Source: Tamlana sp. I1
GTDB taxonomy: Bacteria; Bacteroidota; Bacteroidia; Flavobacteriales; Flavobacteriaceae
Direction of reading: 5' to 3'
DNA length: 64,000 nucleotides
Assembly (NCBI RefSeq): GCF_015355625.1
Contig: NZ_JACLAF010000001.1
Coordinates: 1-64,000, forward strand
Shown here: piece by piece, positions 34,287 through 45,700 of the stretch
Position numbering within the stretch: position 1 is the first letter of the stretch
Layout: the number at the start of each line of letters is the position of its first letter
Notes under the pieces: generated by a model
What the model saw: only the letters and a program-made list of their open reading frames with translations
The model's database searches: none
What the model was told of the DNA's origin: nothing
Position numbers and translations under genes: made by a program

Positions 34287-34713
34287 AGATTAAATTAGTT
34301 TAGTTAAATGATTAGTTAATAATTATTATCCTTGAGTTAATTAGGATAAAGCCAAATTAGAAACTAGAGTTTCTTAAAAAAAAATATTGAGGAAAAATCA
34401 AGATGATTTTAGATTGAATTTTAATTCAAATCACTGATTAACAGTTGTTTGTGATTTTTGTGTATTTGAAAAAATCGAGATAGAATTGAGAAATTTACAG
34501 CGTTTTTTTAACGTTTTTATAACATTTATTGTGTTAATTCTTGCAGTTTTTTGCTTTAAACGTATTATGTCTTGTTGTTTTTTGCATAATGTGTAGTATT
34601 TTGTCTTTATATTAAATAAATCTTATTTTCGCCTCAAAATGAATTGAGCAATAAGTTTTAAATTAGCTTTTGTGCCATTATTTATACCAACACTAACCGA
34701 CTACTAAAAAAAG
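34287..34713. other. Divergent control region of the PUL and its regulator
   Basis: This 427-bp gap separates the leftward operon from the rightward regulator. It holds the good promoter at 34601-34631 for the regulator. No convincing CAAAnnTA box was found for the leftward operon, which may therefore depend on an activator. It should contain the regulator's binding site; no clear palindrome was picked out. Confidence 0.55.
34601..34631 (+). promoter_or_regulatory. Promoter of the SusR-like regulator
   Basis: TTG at 34601-34603, a 20-nt spacer and TATTTTCG at 34624-34631 (one mismatch from TAnnTTTG) predict an RNA start about 75 nt before the ATG at 34714. Confidence 0.6.
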
Positions 34714-36312
34714 ATGCGTAACCTACTTGTTATATTTTTTGTTTTTTCATCTTTATATACTTTTTCCCAAAATATAAATCATGTTCTAGATAGTTTAGAT
34801 AGCGAATTGAATCATAAAAAACGCTATTTAAAAATTAAATATGATTCGATACAGGAGCTAAAAAATAATGCCAAGAAGTTTACTTTAAGTAAAGACAACA
34901 AGAATCTTTATAAAAACTATTTGTTGCTTTTTGATGAGTATCGATCGTTTAAATACGATTCGGCCTATTATTATTTAGAATTGGCAAAAGATAAAGCAAA
35001 AGTGCTGAATGATCCAGATTTGCTTTCTAGTATAAAAACAAAGGAAGGCTTTGTTTTGCTTTCTTCGGGTTTGTTTAAAGAAGCTCTCGATACTTTAAAT
35101 AGTATAAATGTTGAAATCTTACACAATAAAACCAAGTTTGAGTATTATACAGTGCTCGCTAGAACGTATTATGATTTTGCCGATTATAATAAAGACGAAC
35201 GTTTTAATATTCAATACATACAAAAAGGGAACGATTATTTAGAAAAAGCTTTGGAGTATGTGGAGCCTGATTCCAATGAATATTGGGCTACCGAAAGTTT
35301 AAAACGTATGAAACAGCAAGACTGGAAAGGGGCTGAATTCGCATTTAGATATTGGATTAATAATTTTGATTTACCTCAAGAATATTACGGGATTGCCACA
35401 TCAAGTCTAGGCTATTTGTATTCGCAACGTGGTTTTGATGAAAAAGCCATTGAATACCTTGCTTATGCAGCTATTGCAGACATAAGGAACGCCACTAAAG
35501 AAACGGTTGCATTACGAAACCTAGCGAATGAAATTTACAAATTAGGGTATTTAGAAAAGGCGAATACCTATGTGAGTTTGGCTATGGATGATGCCACATT
35601 TTATAACGCGCGCCACAGGAAAATTGAAATATCTTCCATACTTCCTATTATTGAGCAAGCACAGCTTAAGAAGGTAGAAAGGCAAAATGATAGGTTAGAA
35701 AAAATCGTCATCTTATTAGTTGTTTTAGCCATTGGTTTTATTGTTTTTCTAATCATTATTTTCAAACAGCTAAAAACAAGAAATGCCGCTAGAAAAGAAA
35801 TGGCCGCTTCTTATTTACAACTTCAGGAAATGAATAAGAAGTTAAGTGAGTCTGATGCGATAAAGCAGGAATATATCACTTATTTTATTAATGCGACTTC
35901 CGAGTTAATTAATAAAATGGATCAGTTTCAAAAAAATGCCATTCAAAAAACAGTAGCTAAACGTTATGATGATTTAATTACAAATTTAAAACGCTATAAT
36001 GTTAAAAAGGAACGTGAAGATTTATTTCTTCAGTTTGATACCATTTTTTTAAAATTATTCCCTTCTTACATAAAAGAGTTTAATGCGCTTTTTCCAGAGG
36101 ATCAAAAAGCAGATTTTAAAAAAGGCGAATTGTTAAATACCGAATTAAGACTTTTTGCATTATACCGTTTAGGCATACAGGACAGTAATCAAATTGCTGC
36201 CTTTTTAGAGCTGTCTGTGGCTACAATCTACACCTATAAAACCCGAATAAAAAGTAAGTCAAATTTTAAAGATTCTTTTGAAGAACGCGTTATGGCTATT
36301 GAATCTATTTAA
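34714..36312 (+). CDS. SusR-like (DUF6377-type) TPR-TM-HTH regulator, 532 aa
   Basis: A signal peptide (about 1-18, SSLYTFSQ) is followed by periplasmic TPR-like helices (about 35-320), a membrane helix (about 328-350, [18 protein letters not shown]), a coiled coil (about 355-390) and a C-terminal HTH (about 470-515, [43 protein letters not shown]). This is the layout of the SusR-type membrane regulators, which sense a di- or oligosaccharide in the periplasm and switch on the sus operon. It is divergent from the PUL, fitting its role as local activator. The DUF6377 label is from memory. Confidence 0.85.
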   Translation: MRNLLVIFFVFSSLYTFSQNINHVLDSLDSELNHKKRYLKIKYDSIQELKNNAKKFTLSKDNKNLYKNYLLLFDEYRSFKYDSAYYYLELAKDKAKVLNDPDLLSSIKTKEGFVLLSSGLFKEALDTLNSINVEILHNKTKFEYYTVLARTYYDFADYNKDERFNIQYIQKGNDYLEKALEYVEPDSNEYWATESLKRMKQQDWKGAEFAFRYWINNFDLPQEYYGIATSSLGYLYSQRGFDEKAIEYLAYAAIADIRNATKETVALRNLANEIYKLGYLEKANTYVSLAMDDATFYNARHRKIEISSILPIIEQAQLKKVERQNDRLEKIVILLVVLAIGFIVFLIIIFKQLKTRNAARKEMAASYLQLQEMNKKLSESDAIKQEYITYFINATSELINKMDQFQKNAIQKTVAKRYDDLITNLKRYNVKKEREDLFLQFDTIFLKLFPSYIKEFNALFPEDQKADFKKGELLNTELRLFALYRLGIQDSNQIAAFLELSVATIYTYKTRIKSKSNFKDSFEERVMAIESI

Positions 36313-36722
36313 AGAGGTATGTTTTAATTAAATTGCCTCATATTTATGGCCTCACATCACGAATAAAGTCTCCTCCTAGCATTGGTTTTTATAAAGCATT
36401 CTTTTTTATTTATTAGTTTGTTTTTTTCATTTTCAAATGGCTCTGAACGCTGAATAAAAGGAATTAAAAGTACTGTTTTATCTTTTGTAATATTTAATTC
36501 ATAATGTCAAGGTTAGCCTTTCATTTATCTGTTTTTTTACTGAAAAATTTCGGCATAAAACAAATCTCCTTTAAAAGCATAACATTAAGTTTTTAAAGGA
36601 TTCATGTTTGCATATCTGTTTACCTTTTCAAATAAAAACCTTAAATTTATCATAAAGAATAGAAACGTAAATATAATCTTGCTTTTTGCTAGCTGATTAT
36701 AATCGCTCTTAAATTTTAATAC
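36313..36722. other. Intergenic region upstream of the giant adhesin gene
   Basis: The 410-bp AT-rich gap contains a perfect 10-bp hairpin, TCCTTTAAAA (36567-36576) and TTTTAAAGGA (36591-36600). No clear TTG-N19-21-TAnnTTTG promoter is seen, and no coding frame. Confidence 0.55.
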
Positions 36723-39700
36723 ATGAAGAACAGCTACTTAACCAACACAACCACAAATACGCAAAATTTAATTAGACTTGCTCTTTTAATATTTGTTTTT
36801 TCTTTAACATTTACCTCAGTAGATGCTCAGTCATGTACCTTAAATGCAGGACTTGATCAAACTATTTGCGATTCGGATGTATTTCAATTAGATGGTACTA
36901 CGCCAGACACCTACACTGAAGGGCCTATTTGGACCCAAATTAGTGGGCCATCCGTAATTATTAGCGACCCGACTATTGATGATCCTATTATTACGGGGTT
37001 TTCAGGAGGAAATACTTATGTTTTTCAGTTGTCAGCAACCTGTCCCAATGGATTAAAGCCTAAACAAACGGTATCTGTTACCGTAGAGGCAGTAACCATC
37101 GCTAATGCAGGAGTTGATTTGGCTTCGTGTCCCGATGATTCAGGGGCATTAATAATTAACGGAAACACACCAAGTAACCCAGGAGAAATAGGCCAGTGGT
37201 CTATTGAGGGAAACAATGGTGGCGGCGTTGTTATTAATCAGCCAGATTCGCCAACTTCAACCATTACATTGCCTGAAACTAGTGCAGGGACTACGGTGTT
37301 GCGATGGACAATTACAGGTCCAGAATATGCCCCTGGACAATTTTGTGAATCGACATCTGAAATTACCATTACCAATTATGGCGGTGTAGATCCTGTAGAT
37401 GCTGGTCCCGATCAAACCTTATCCAATTGTTATACCGTAAGTGAAAGTACAAATCTAGATGCTTCTTTTGGAGGTGATGGCACAAATGGTCAACAAGGTA
37501 CTTGGACGTTTGTAAGCGGGCCTTCAAACCCCAATATAGCCGATGTGCACAATAATTCTACTAATGTAAGCGGACTTGTAGAAGGGGTGTATGTATTTAG
37601 ATGGGATGTTACAGGGCCTTGTGTTTCCGGGAGTGATACCGTAACCATTACAGTTCCTGCAGCGACTCAAGATGTTACAACAGCAGTTGTTACAAATGGG
37701 AATCAACATTTTTGCGACCCAAATGCGACAGAAGCAACTTTATCTGGTTCGACACCAAATTTTACCAATGAAACCGTTTTATGGGAACAGATTTCAGGCC
37801 CAGCAGGTGCTGTAATTCAAAACCCAACTAGCAGTACAACTTTAGTAACTGGGCTTGTAGCTCCAAATAGTTATCAGTTTAGATACACTATTATCAATAA
37901 TGTTACTAATTGTACAACAGAGGATGAGGTTAATATTAGATATAACGATGATCCTGTTAGTATAACAGTGAACTCTGGCGATGATTTTGTTGGTGCTTGT
38001 GAAGACAAATCTATAGAAATACCCTATCAATCTACTGGTGGTAATAAAACAGAATATAGCATTGAAAGTGGTCCAGCTGATTCTGCGCTCAGTTTTCCTA
38101 CACCTTACGTTAACTTAGGGTCGGCAGATAGTGGTACAGTATCTATTGATGATTTTGACGTTGCTGGGGCTTATAGTGTAAACTTTAGAAGGTCTACTTC
38201 TGGAAATATTTTACAAGGTTGTGGTGTAGCAAATGCATCTATTACCATTTATATATCTACCACACCTTCTGGTTCGAGTGCTGGCGCTAGACAGCTATTT
38301 AATTGTGGTGCTACTTCTGGTTCTTTGGCAGGAAGTGCTATTCAGCCAGGAGAAACATCGGAGTGGTCTCAAGTTTCAGGACCTAATACTGCGGTTATAG
38401 CAGATCCTTATGCGCAAACAACAGGTATTTCAGGCTTAGTTCCAGGTTTGTACTTGTTTAGATATATTGTTTCGGCTGGTCCTGCATGTCAACCATTTGC
38501 TTCATCAACCACACTTGCCGTGGTATCGCCAGTAGATAACGGTACAGCTGATGCGGGTTCACCGCAAACCGTTTGTGTTGATGCGCCTGTACAGCTGGCA
38601 GCAAATACACCTAATATCGTTTTAACAGGAACATGGACAGCTTCAGATCCTGGAATTGTTTTTTCAGATGTTAATGATCCTAATGCAATAGCAACAGGGT
38701 TTTCATTACCATCTACAGATTATACGCTTACTTGGACTATAGAAAATACATATACAAATTGTGGTCCCCCTGCAGAAAGTACTGTTATAATCAGTACAAC
38801 CAATGAAAGTGCACCAACAGTAGCCAATGCAGGTGCTGATTTTTGTTTGCCTTCTGGTACAACAACTATCCCGAATCTTGATGGCAATACAACTGAAGTA
38901 GACGAAATTGGAACTTGGACACAAATTTCAGGGCCTTCAACAGCTGTTTTTGCAGATGTAAATAACCCAACTACTGCCGTTTCAGGTTTAGTAAACGGAA
39001 ATTACGAGTTTCAATGGGAGATTGCTTTTAGACCTTTTGTAACAAATGCTTGCTCAACGACAACTGATACAGTAAATGTAGTTATTGCAGATACAGGTGC
39101 TAGTGTTGCGGCTGGTCCCGATCAGAGCCTGTGTTTAGATCCAACACTTTTATCTTTTACAATGGCAGCCGATGCCCCACAAGATGACGGCGTAGGGACA
39201 TGGGTTTTAGTGTCTGGAGCAGGTGGTTATAATGTAGATGATATCCATAGCCCGACCGCTACTTTTTCTAATCTATCAAATGGCACCTATATTTTTGCGT
39301 GGTACATAGATTATGGAGGTTGTGTGACCTCAGTAACCCCAGATCAAGTTACTATACAAGTCGGCATACCACCAACCCCTGCAGTTATTCAAGGAGGAGA
39401 TCAAGTGCTTTGTGGTACAACTACAACTACTATAACGGCAGACCCAATACAAAACCCAAATGTAGAAACTGGTAGTTGGACTGTAGTGTCAGGCCCAAAC
39501 ACTCCAACCATAAGCGATACAAGCAGTAATACCATTACTGTTACAGGAATGACAACGGGGTCTTATGTGTTTAGATGGACTACAGTAAGCGGTTCTTTGC
39601 TTTGTCCGAATTCGACAGCCGATGTGACGGTTGATGTCTATGCGCACTCAGAGTCAATTCCAAATCAGCAATTATGTGATGTTACAAGTGTTTTTCTTGA

Positions 39701-42700
39701 AGCGACCCCTGGAACTACAGGAACTTGGACTATTATTTCGGTTGATGGGGCAACCGATGCAGGCATTATTGCACCTTTCGCACCAACTCAATCTCCCAAC
39801 AATAGCAATACTGCAAATGCGCCGGTTGATGCGACTCAAGCAACAACTTATGTTTATGAGTATACTACAGATTATACAGGTTCAGGGGCTGCATGTAACA
39901 ATACCGTACAAACAACCGTTGAAGTTTCTAACGGCCCAAGTATAGCACCTCTTGCAGGACCAGATCAAACACTTTGTGAAACAGATATTACAGTAGCTAA
40001 TCCTGTTCAGTTACAGTCAGGGAATACATCGCCATTACCAAGTGATATAACTTCAGAATGGCGTTTGTTATCACAACCAAACGGAGCTAATACCGTAATT
40101 GTTTCGCCTGGCGCTTTAACAACAGATGTCACTGGATTAGATGTACAAGGGGTATATGTTTTTGAGTTAAATTTTGCTAGTAATTTTTGTACCGATGAAG
40201 CCGATGTGGTTAGGGTTGAAATTTTTGATGAACCTAGTGATGCAGATGCAGGACCAGATCAAGACCTAGCCTGCCAAGATAATACCCAACTTGATGCCAC
40301 AGCGCCAACAGTAGGAATTGGAACTTGGTCTTTTGCAAATCCTAGCGATGACCCCTCTGGTGGTGTTGCAGTAATTGATAGTCCAAATAACCCAAAAACC
40401 ACCCTATCCAATATACCAGATGATGCAGGAAATGATGGCTTAGATGATGTGTATATTTTAACATGGACGGTTTCTAACGGTTCTATGGCTTCACCTGCAG
40501 TATGTGCGCCTAAAACGGATACAGTAACTCTTACCTACACAGGAGCACCACCATCGCCAGCTGTTGCGGGACCAGACCAAGAATATTGTGATGTCACTCA
40601 AGCGACTTTAGCAGCTACCGCACCAACAGTGGGTATAGGTACATGGACACAAACCGCAGGAAATGCAGCAAATATTACAGCCCCTAACAATCCTAACACT
40701 TTAGTTTTAGGGCTTACTGCTGGTACTTACGAATTTACATGGACTGTAAATGACGGTGGTTGCTCGTCATTTGATACGATGAATATTGAGATTTATTCCG
40801 ATCCACTTACCGCAAATGCAGGGCCAGATCAATTGATGCCAGAGTTCTCTATTGTTAATTTAGATGCGACACCTGCAACGGTTGGTCAACGGATGTGGAC
40901 TCAAATTTCTGGGCCTACAAATGCAACTTTTGTTGATGAATTAGATCCGAAAACACAGGTAACCGGAACTACTGTTGGCGATTATGTTTTTCAGTGGACG
41001 GTTTCCAATGGCATATGTAATGCTGTTTCAGATCAAGTTATCATAACAATTCAAGCGATTTCAGATTTAGAATTAACAAAAAGTGTAACACCTTCTAGTG
41101 TTAATATTGGCGACACAGTTACATTTACATTGGCTGTGTACAATAATAATGATGACGCTGCTAATGCAGATGCAACAGGCGTTTCTGTACAAGATGTCTT
41201 GCCTTTAGGCTATACATTAGTGCCTGGAACAGTTTCTAATAATGGAAGCTTCGATCTAGCAACTCAAACCATTACATGGACCAACTTAAGCATTACTAAC
41301 GGTTCAACTATAAATTTAACATTTGATGCCACCGTTAATGGTTCAGGAACTTATGTGAATGTTGCTCAAATTACTGCAAGTGCAAATTTTGATCCAGACA
41401 GTACACCTAATAACGATGATGGTGACCAAAGTGAGGATGATGAAGCTAATGCACAAATTTCATTGCAATCTGCAGATTTGTCTCTTGATAAATCAGTTTC
41501 AGTAACCGATGCAAGTGTTGGAGATACTGTTGTTTTTACCCTTACGGTTTCAAATGATGGACCCGATGAAGCAACCCATGTAGCGGTTTCAGATCAACTT
41601 CCAAATGGGTATACTTATCAAAGTGATGATTCTAGCGGTTCATATAATGTCACTTCAGGAATATGGACGGTTGGCACGGTAGCCGTTGGAACGCCAGAAG
41701 TTTTAAACATTACGGCAACTGTAAATGCGCCATCAACAAGTTCAAACAATTACTTAAATAGCGCTCAGGTTATCGCAAGCGATCAAGCCGATCCTGATAG
41801 TACCCCAGATAATGATGATGGCGACCAAAGTGAGGATGATGAAGACAATGCCACAGTAACGCTTCAATTGGCCGATCTTGAAGTTACAAAATCATTATTG
41901 CTAATTTCAGGTTCTGTAGGAGAAACGGTAACTTTTAGCGTATTGGTAGAAAATAAAGGGCCAGGAAACGCCACAGGGGTTGATATTCAAGATTTATTAC
42001 CAAACGGCTTTGATTTAGTGCCTGGAACTGTTTCAAATGGAGGGGTTTATCAGCTTGGAAATAATTCAATAGTTTGGAACGATTTAACCATTGCAAACAC
42101 AACTTCTGTAACGTTAACTTATGATGCTGTGGTGAACGATTCAGGGAATTATACGAACACTGTTCAAATTACAGCAAGTGATTTACAAGATCCAGATTCT
42201 ACGCCTAATAACGATGATGGTGATCAAAGTGAAGATGATGAAGATGCTGCAACTTTTGTTATTGAAGAAGCCGATTTAGAATTAACGAAAGCCATCAGTA
42301 CAACAAGTAGCACCACACCAAACATAGGAGATACGGTTACTTTCGAGCTAACGCTTTTAAATAACGGTCCTAATGATGCTTCTGGAATTACTATTGAAGA
42401 TGTGTTGCCAACGGGTTATACGCTAACTTCGGGAACAATAAGTAACGGCGGAACACTTATAGGCAACCAAATTAACTGGACAGGTTTAAGTTTAGTTAAT
42501 AGAGCAAACATGACTTTAAGTTATGATGTGGTTGTAAATATGCCAACAGGCAATGTTGGTGAATACACAAATTTAGCTCAAATTACGGCAAGCAATCAGT
42601 TTGATCCAGATAGTGATCCCAATACAGGGCCAAATGTAGACGACCTTAATGATGGTATTGCAGATGATGATGAAACTGAATTTACTATTACTCCTCAAAC

Positions 42701-45700
42701 AGCCGATTTATCAATTAATAAAACGGTAAGTAACAATAATCCTAATGTTGGCGATGTTGTCACTTTCACAATAGCGCTTAGCAATGCAGGAAGTGTTGAT
42801 GCAACAGGTGTTTCTGTACAAGATATGGTACCAGTAGGCTATTCTAATATTACCAATATTAGTAACTCTGGTGTTGCAGCAGGAAACCAAATCGATTGGA
42901 CTGGATTTGCAGTGCCTGTAGGTATAGAGACCGTCATTTTAACTTTTGATGCTACTGTTAATGCACCAACAGGAGCTTCAGACGAATATTTAAATACCAC
43001 TCAAATAACGGCAAGCGATCAATACGATCCAGATTCTACTCCAAATAATGATGATGGCGACCAAAGTGAAGATGATGAGGACGCAGAAGGAATAACCATT
43101 AAGCAGGCCGATTTAAGTATCACAAAAAGTATTGATAACCTACATCCTAATAGTGGCGACACGGTAATTTATACTTTAGTGGTTACCAATTCAGGGCCAG
43201 ATACAGCAACAAATGTAGCTGTTGAGGATGTTTTACCAGTAGGTTTAACTTTAACAGCAGTCAATAATTCGGGCACACAAACTGGAAATACGGCAAATTG
43301 GTCGGGATTAACGGTTTTAGCAAATAATGGTAGTGTCACCTTAACCTATGAAGCAACTGTAAACACACCAACGGGTGCCAATGGCGAATATACAAACGTT
43401 GCTCAAATAATTGCTAGCGATCAATACGACCCAGATAGTGACCCTAGTACAGACGAAACTGTAGATGAAGATGGTGATGGAAATGGTTTTGATGATGATG
43501 AAGCGACCTTGACAATTACAATAACAGAAGCCGATTTATCTTTAACTAAAACGGTAGTAAATAATGATACAGCACCACTCGAAGGTTCTCAGATCACATT
43601 CGAAATTAGAGTAACTAATGATGGTCCAGACCTTGCAACAGGAGTTGCTGTAACCGATTTAGTGCCTTCAGGATTTGATTATGTTTCTTATAGTTCTACC
43701 AAGGGAATTTATAATGAACTCACAGGCGTTTGGTCTGTTGAAAATGTTGTAGCAGGAGCAACCGAAGTTCTTTTATTAGATGTTATAGTAAATGACTCAG
43801 GCGATTACTTAAACATTGCTCAGGTTACAGCTTCAGATCAAATTGATCCAGATTCAACACCAAATAATGATGATGCTACCGAAGACGATCAAGACAGTGT
43901 GCTTGTAACACCAGTTGCACCAATGGCTGACTTATCATTAACAAAAGCAGTCGTAGGCGGAAACACTTCACCATTACAAGGCGATCCAATTAGTTTTGAA
44001 ATTACAGTCACTAATGCAGGTCCTCAAGATGCGACAGGCGTAACGGTAACCGATTTGTTGCCAACAGGATTTACTTATGTGTCTTTTAATACGTCTTCAG
44101 GAACCTACAATTCTACAACAGGAATTTGGACAGTAGGTACTGTAATCAATGGCGCTTCAGAAACTTTAGCAATAACCGCTCTTGTAAATGCTACTGGCGA
44201 TTACTTGAATATAGCGCAGGTTACAGCATCAGATATAGGCGATGCAGATTCAACACCAAATAATGATGTTACTACCGAAGACGATCAAGACAGTGTACAG
44301 ATAACACCAGTTGCACCATTGGCTGATTTATCATTAACAAAAACAGTTGTGGGTGGAAACACTTCACCATTACAAGGCGATCCAATTAGTTTTGAAATTA
44401 CAGTCACTAATGCAGGCCCTCAAGATGCGACAGGCGTAACGGTAACCGATTTATTGCCAACAGGATTTACTTATGTGTCTTTTAATACGTCTTCAGGAAC
44501 CTACAATTCTACAACAGGAATTTGGACAGTAGGTACTGTAATCAATGGCGCTTCAGAAACTTTAGCAATAACCGCTCTTGTAAATGCTACTGGCGATTAC
44601 TTGAATATAGCGCAGGTTACAGCATCAGATATAGGCGATCCAGATTCAACACCAAATAATGATGATGCTACCGAAGATGATCAAGACAGCGTCCAGATTA
44701 CACCAGTTACACCAATGGCTGACTTATCATTGACAAAAACCATTGCCAACGGAAACACATCGCCTATTCAAGGGTCGGTTGTTACTTTCGAAATTACTGT
44801 GACAAACGATGGTCCTCAGGATGCTACAGGGGTAGAAATAACTGACTTATTGCCATCAGGATTTAATTATATTTCGTTCAGTACTTCTACAGGAAGCTAT
44901 AATCATGTAACTGGAATTTGGACGGCAGGAACGATAGCTAATGGCGCTTCAGAAACCTTATTAATTGATGCTCGAATAAATGGTTTTGGCGATTATTTAA
45001 ATAGTGCTCAAGTTTCAGCATCAGATTTAGCCGACCCAGATTCAACACCAAATAATGATGACGCTACAGAAGATGATCAAGATAGTATTCAATTATCTCC
45101 AGTGGTTGCTTTGGCCGATTTATCATTAACAAAAGAAGTTGTAGGCGGAAATACTTCACCATTAATAGGCTCGCAAATCACTTTTCAAATTACAGTAAGT
45201 AACGATGGGCCAAATATTGCTACGGGCGTAGAAGTGACCGATGTATTACCTCCTGGTTTCGATTACGTATTGTTTAGCGCAACCTCAGGAAGTTATAATC
45301 AAGCAACTGGGGTATGGACCGTTGGATTAATCCCTAATGGTAGTTCACAAACCTTATTAATAGATGCCTTGGTGAATGCGCCAACAGGAGCCACAGATGA
45401 ACATCTTAATAATGCAGAAGTTACCGGTAGTACTATTAACGATCCAGATTCGACACCAAACAATAACGACCCAAGTGAAGATGATCAGGACAGTATATTA
45501 ATAACACCAGTAAATGCTTTGGCTGATTTATCGCTATCAAAACAAGTGGTTAACGGAAATACATCACCATTGGTTGGTTCGCAAATTACATTTGAAATTA
45601 GTGTAGCAAACGACGGCCCAAATGTGGCAACAGGAGTTGCTGTTATTGACATGTTACCAGTAGGCTTCGAGTATGTTTCATTTAGTGCGACATCTGGCGT

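Noticed and set aside
36723-36830. Adhesin N-terminus as lipoprotein
   Set aside because: The region ends DAQSC, but the preceding residues lack the small-residue lipobox pattern and a Gln-type cleavage (VDAQ) is more likely.
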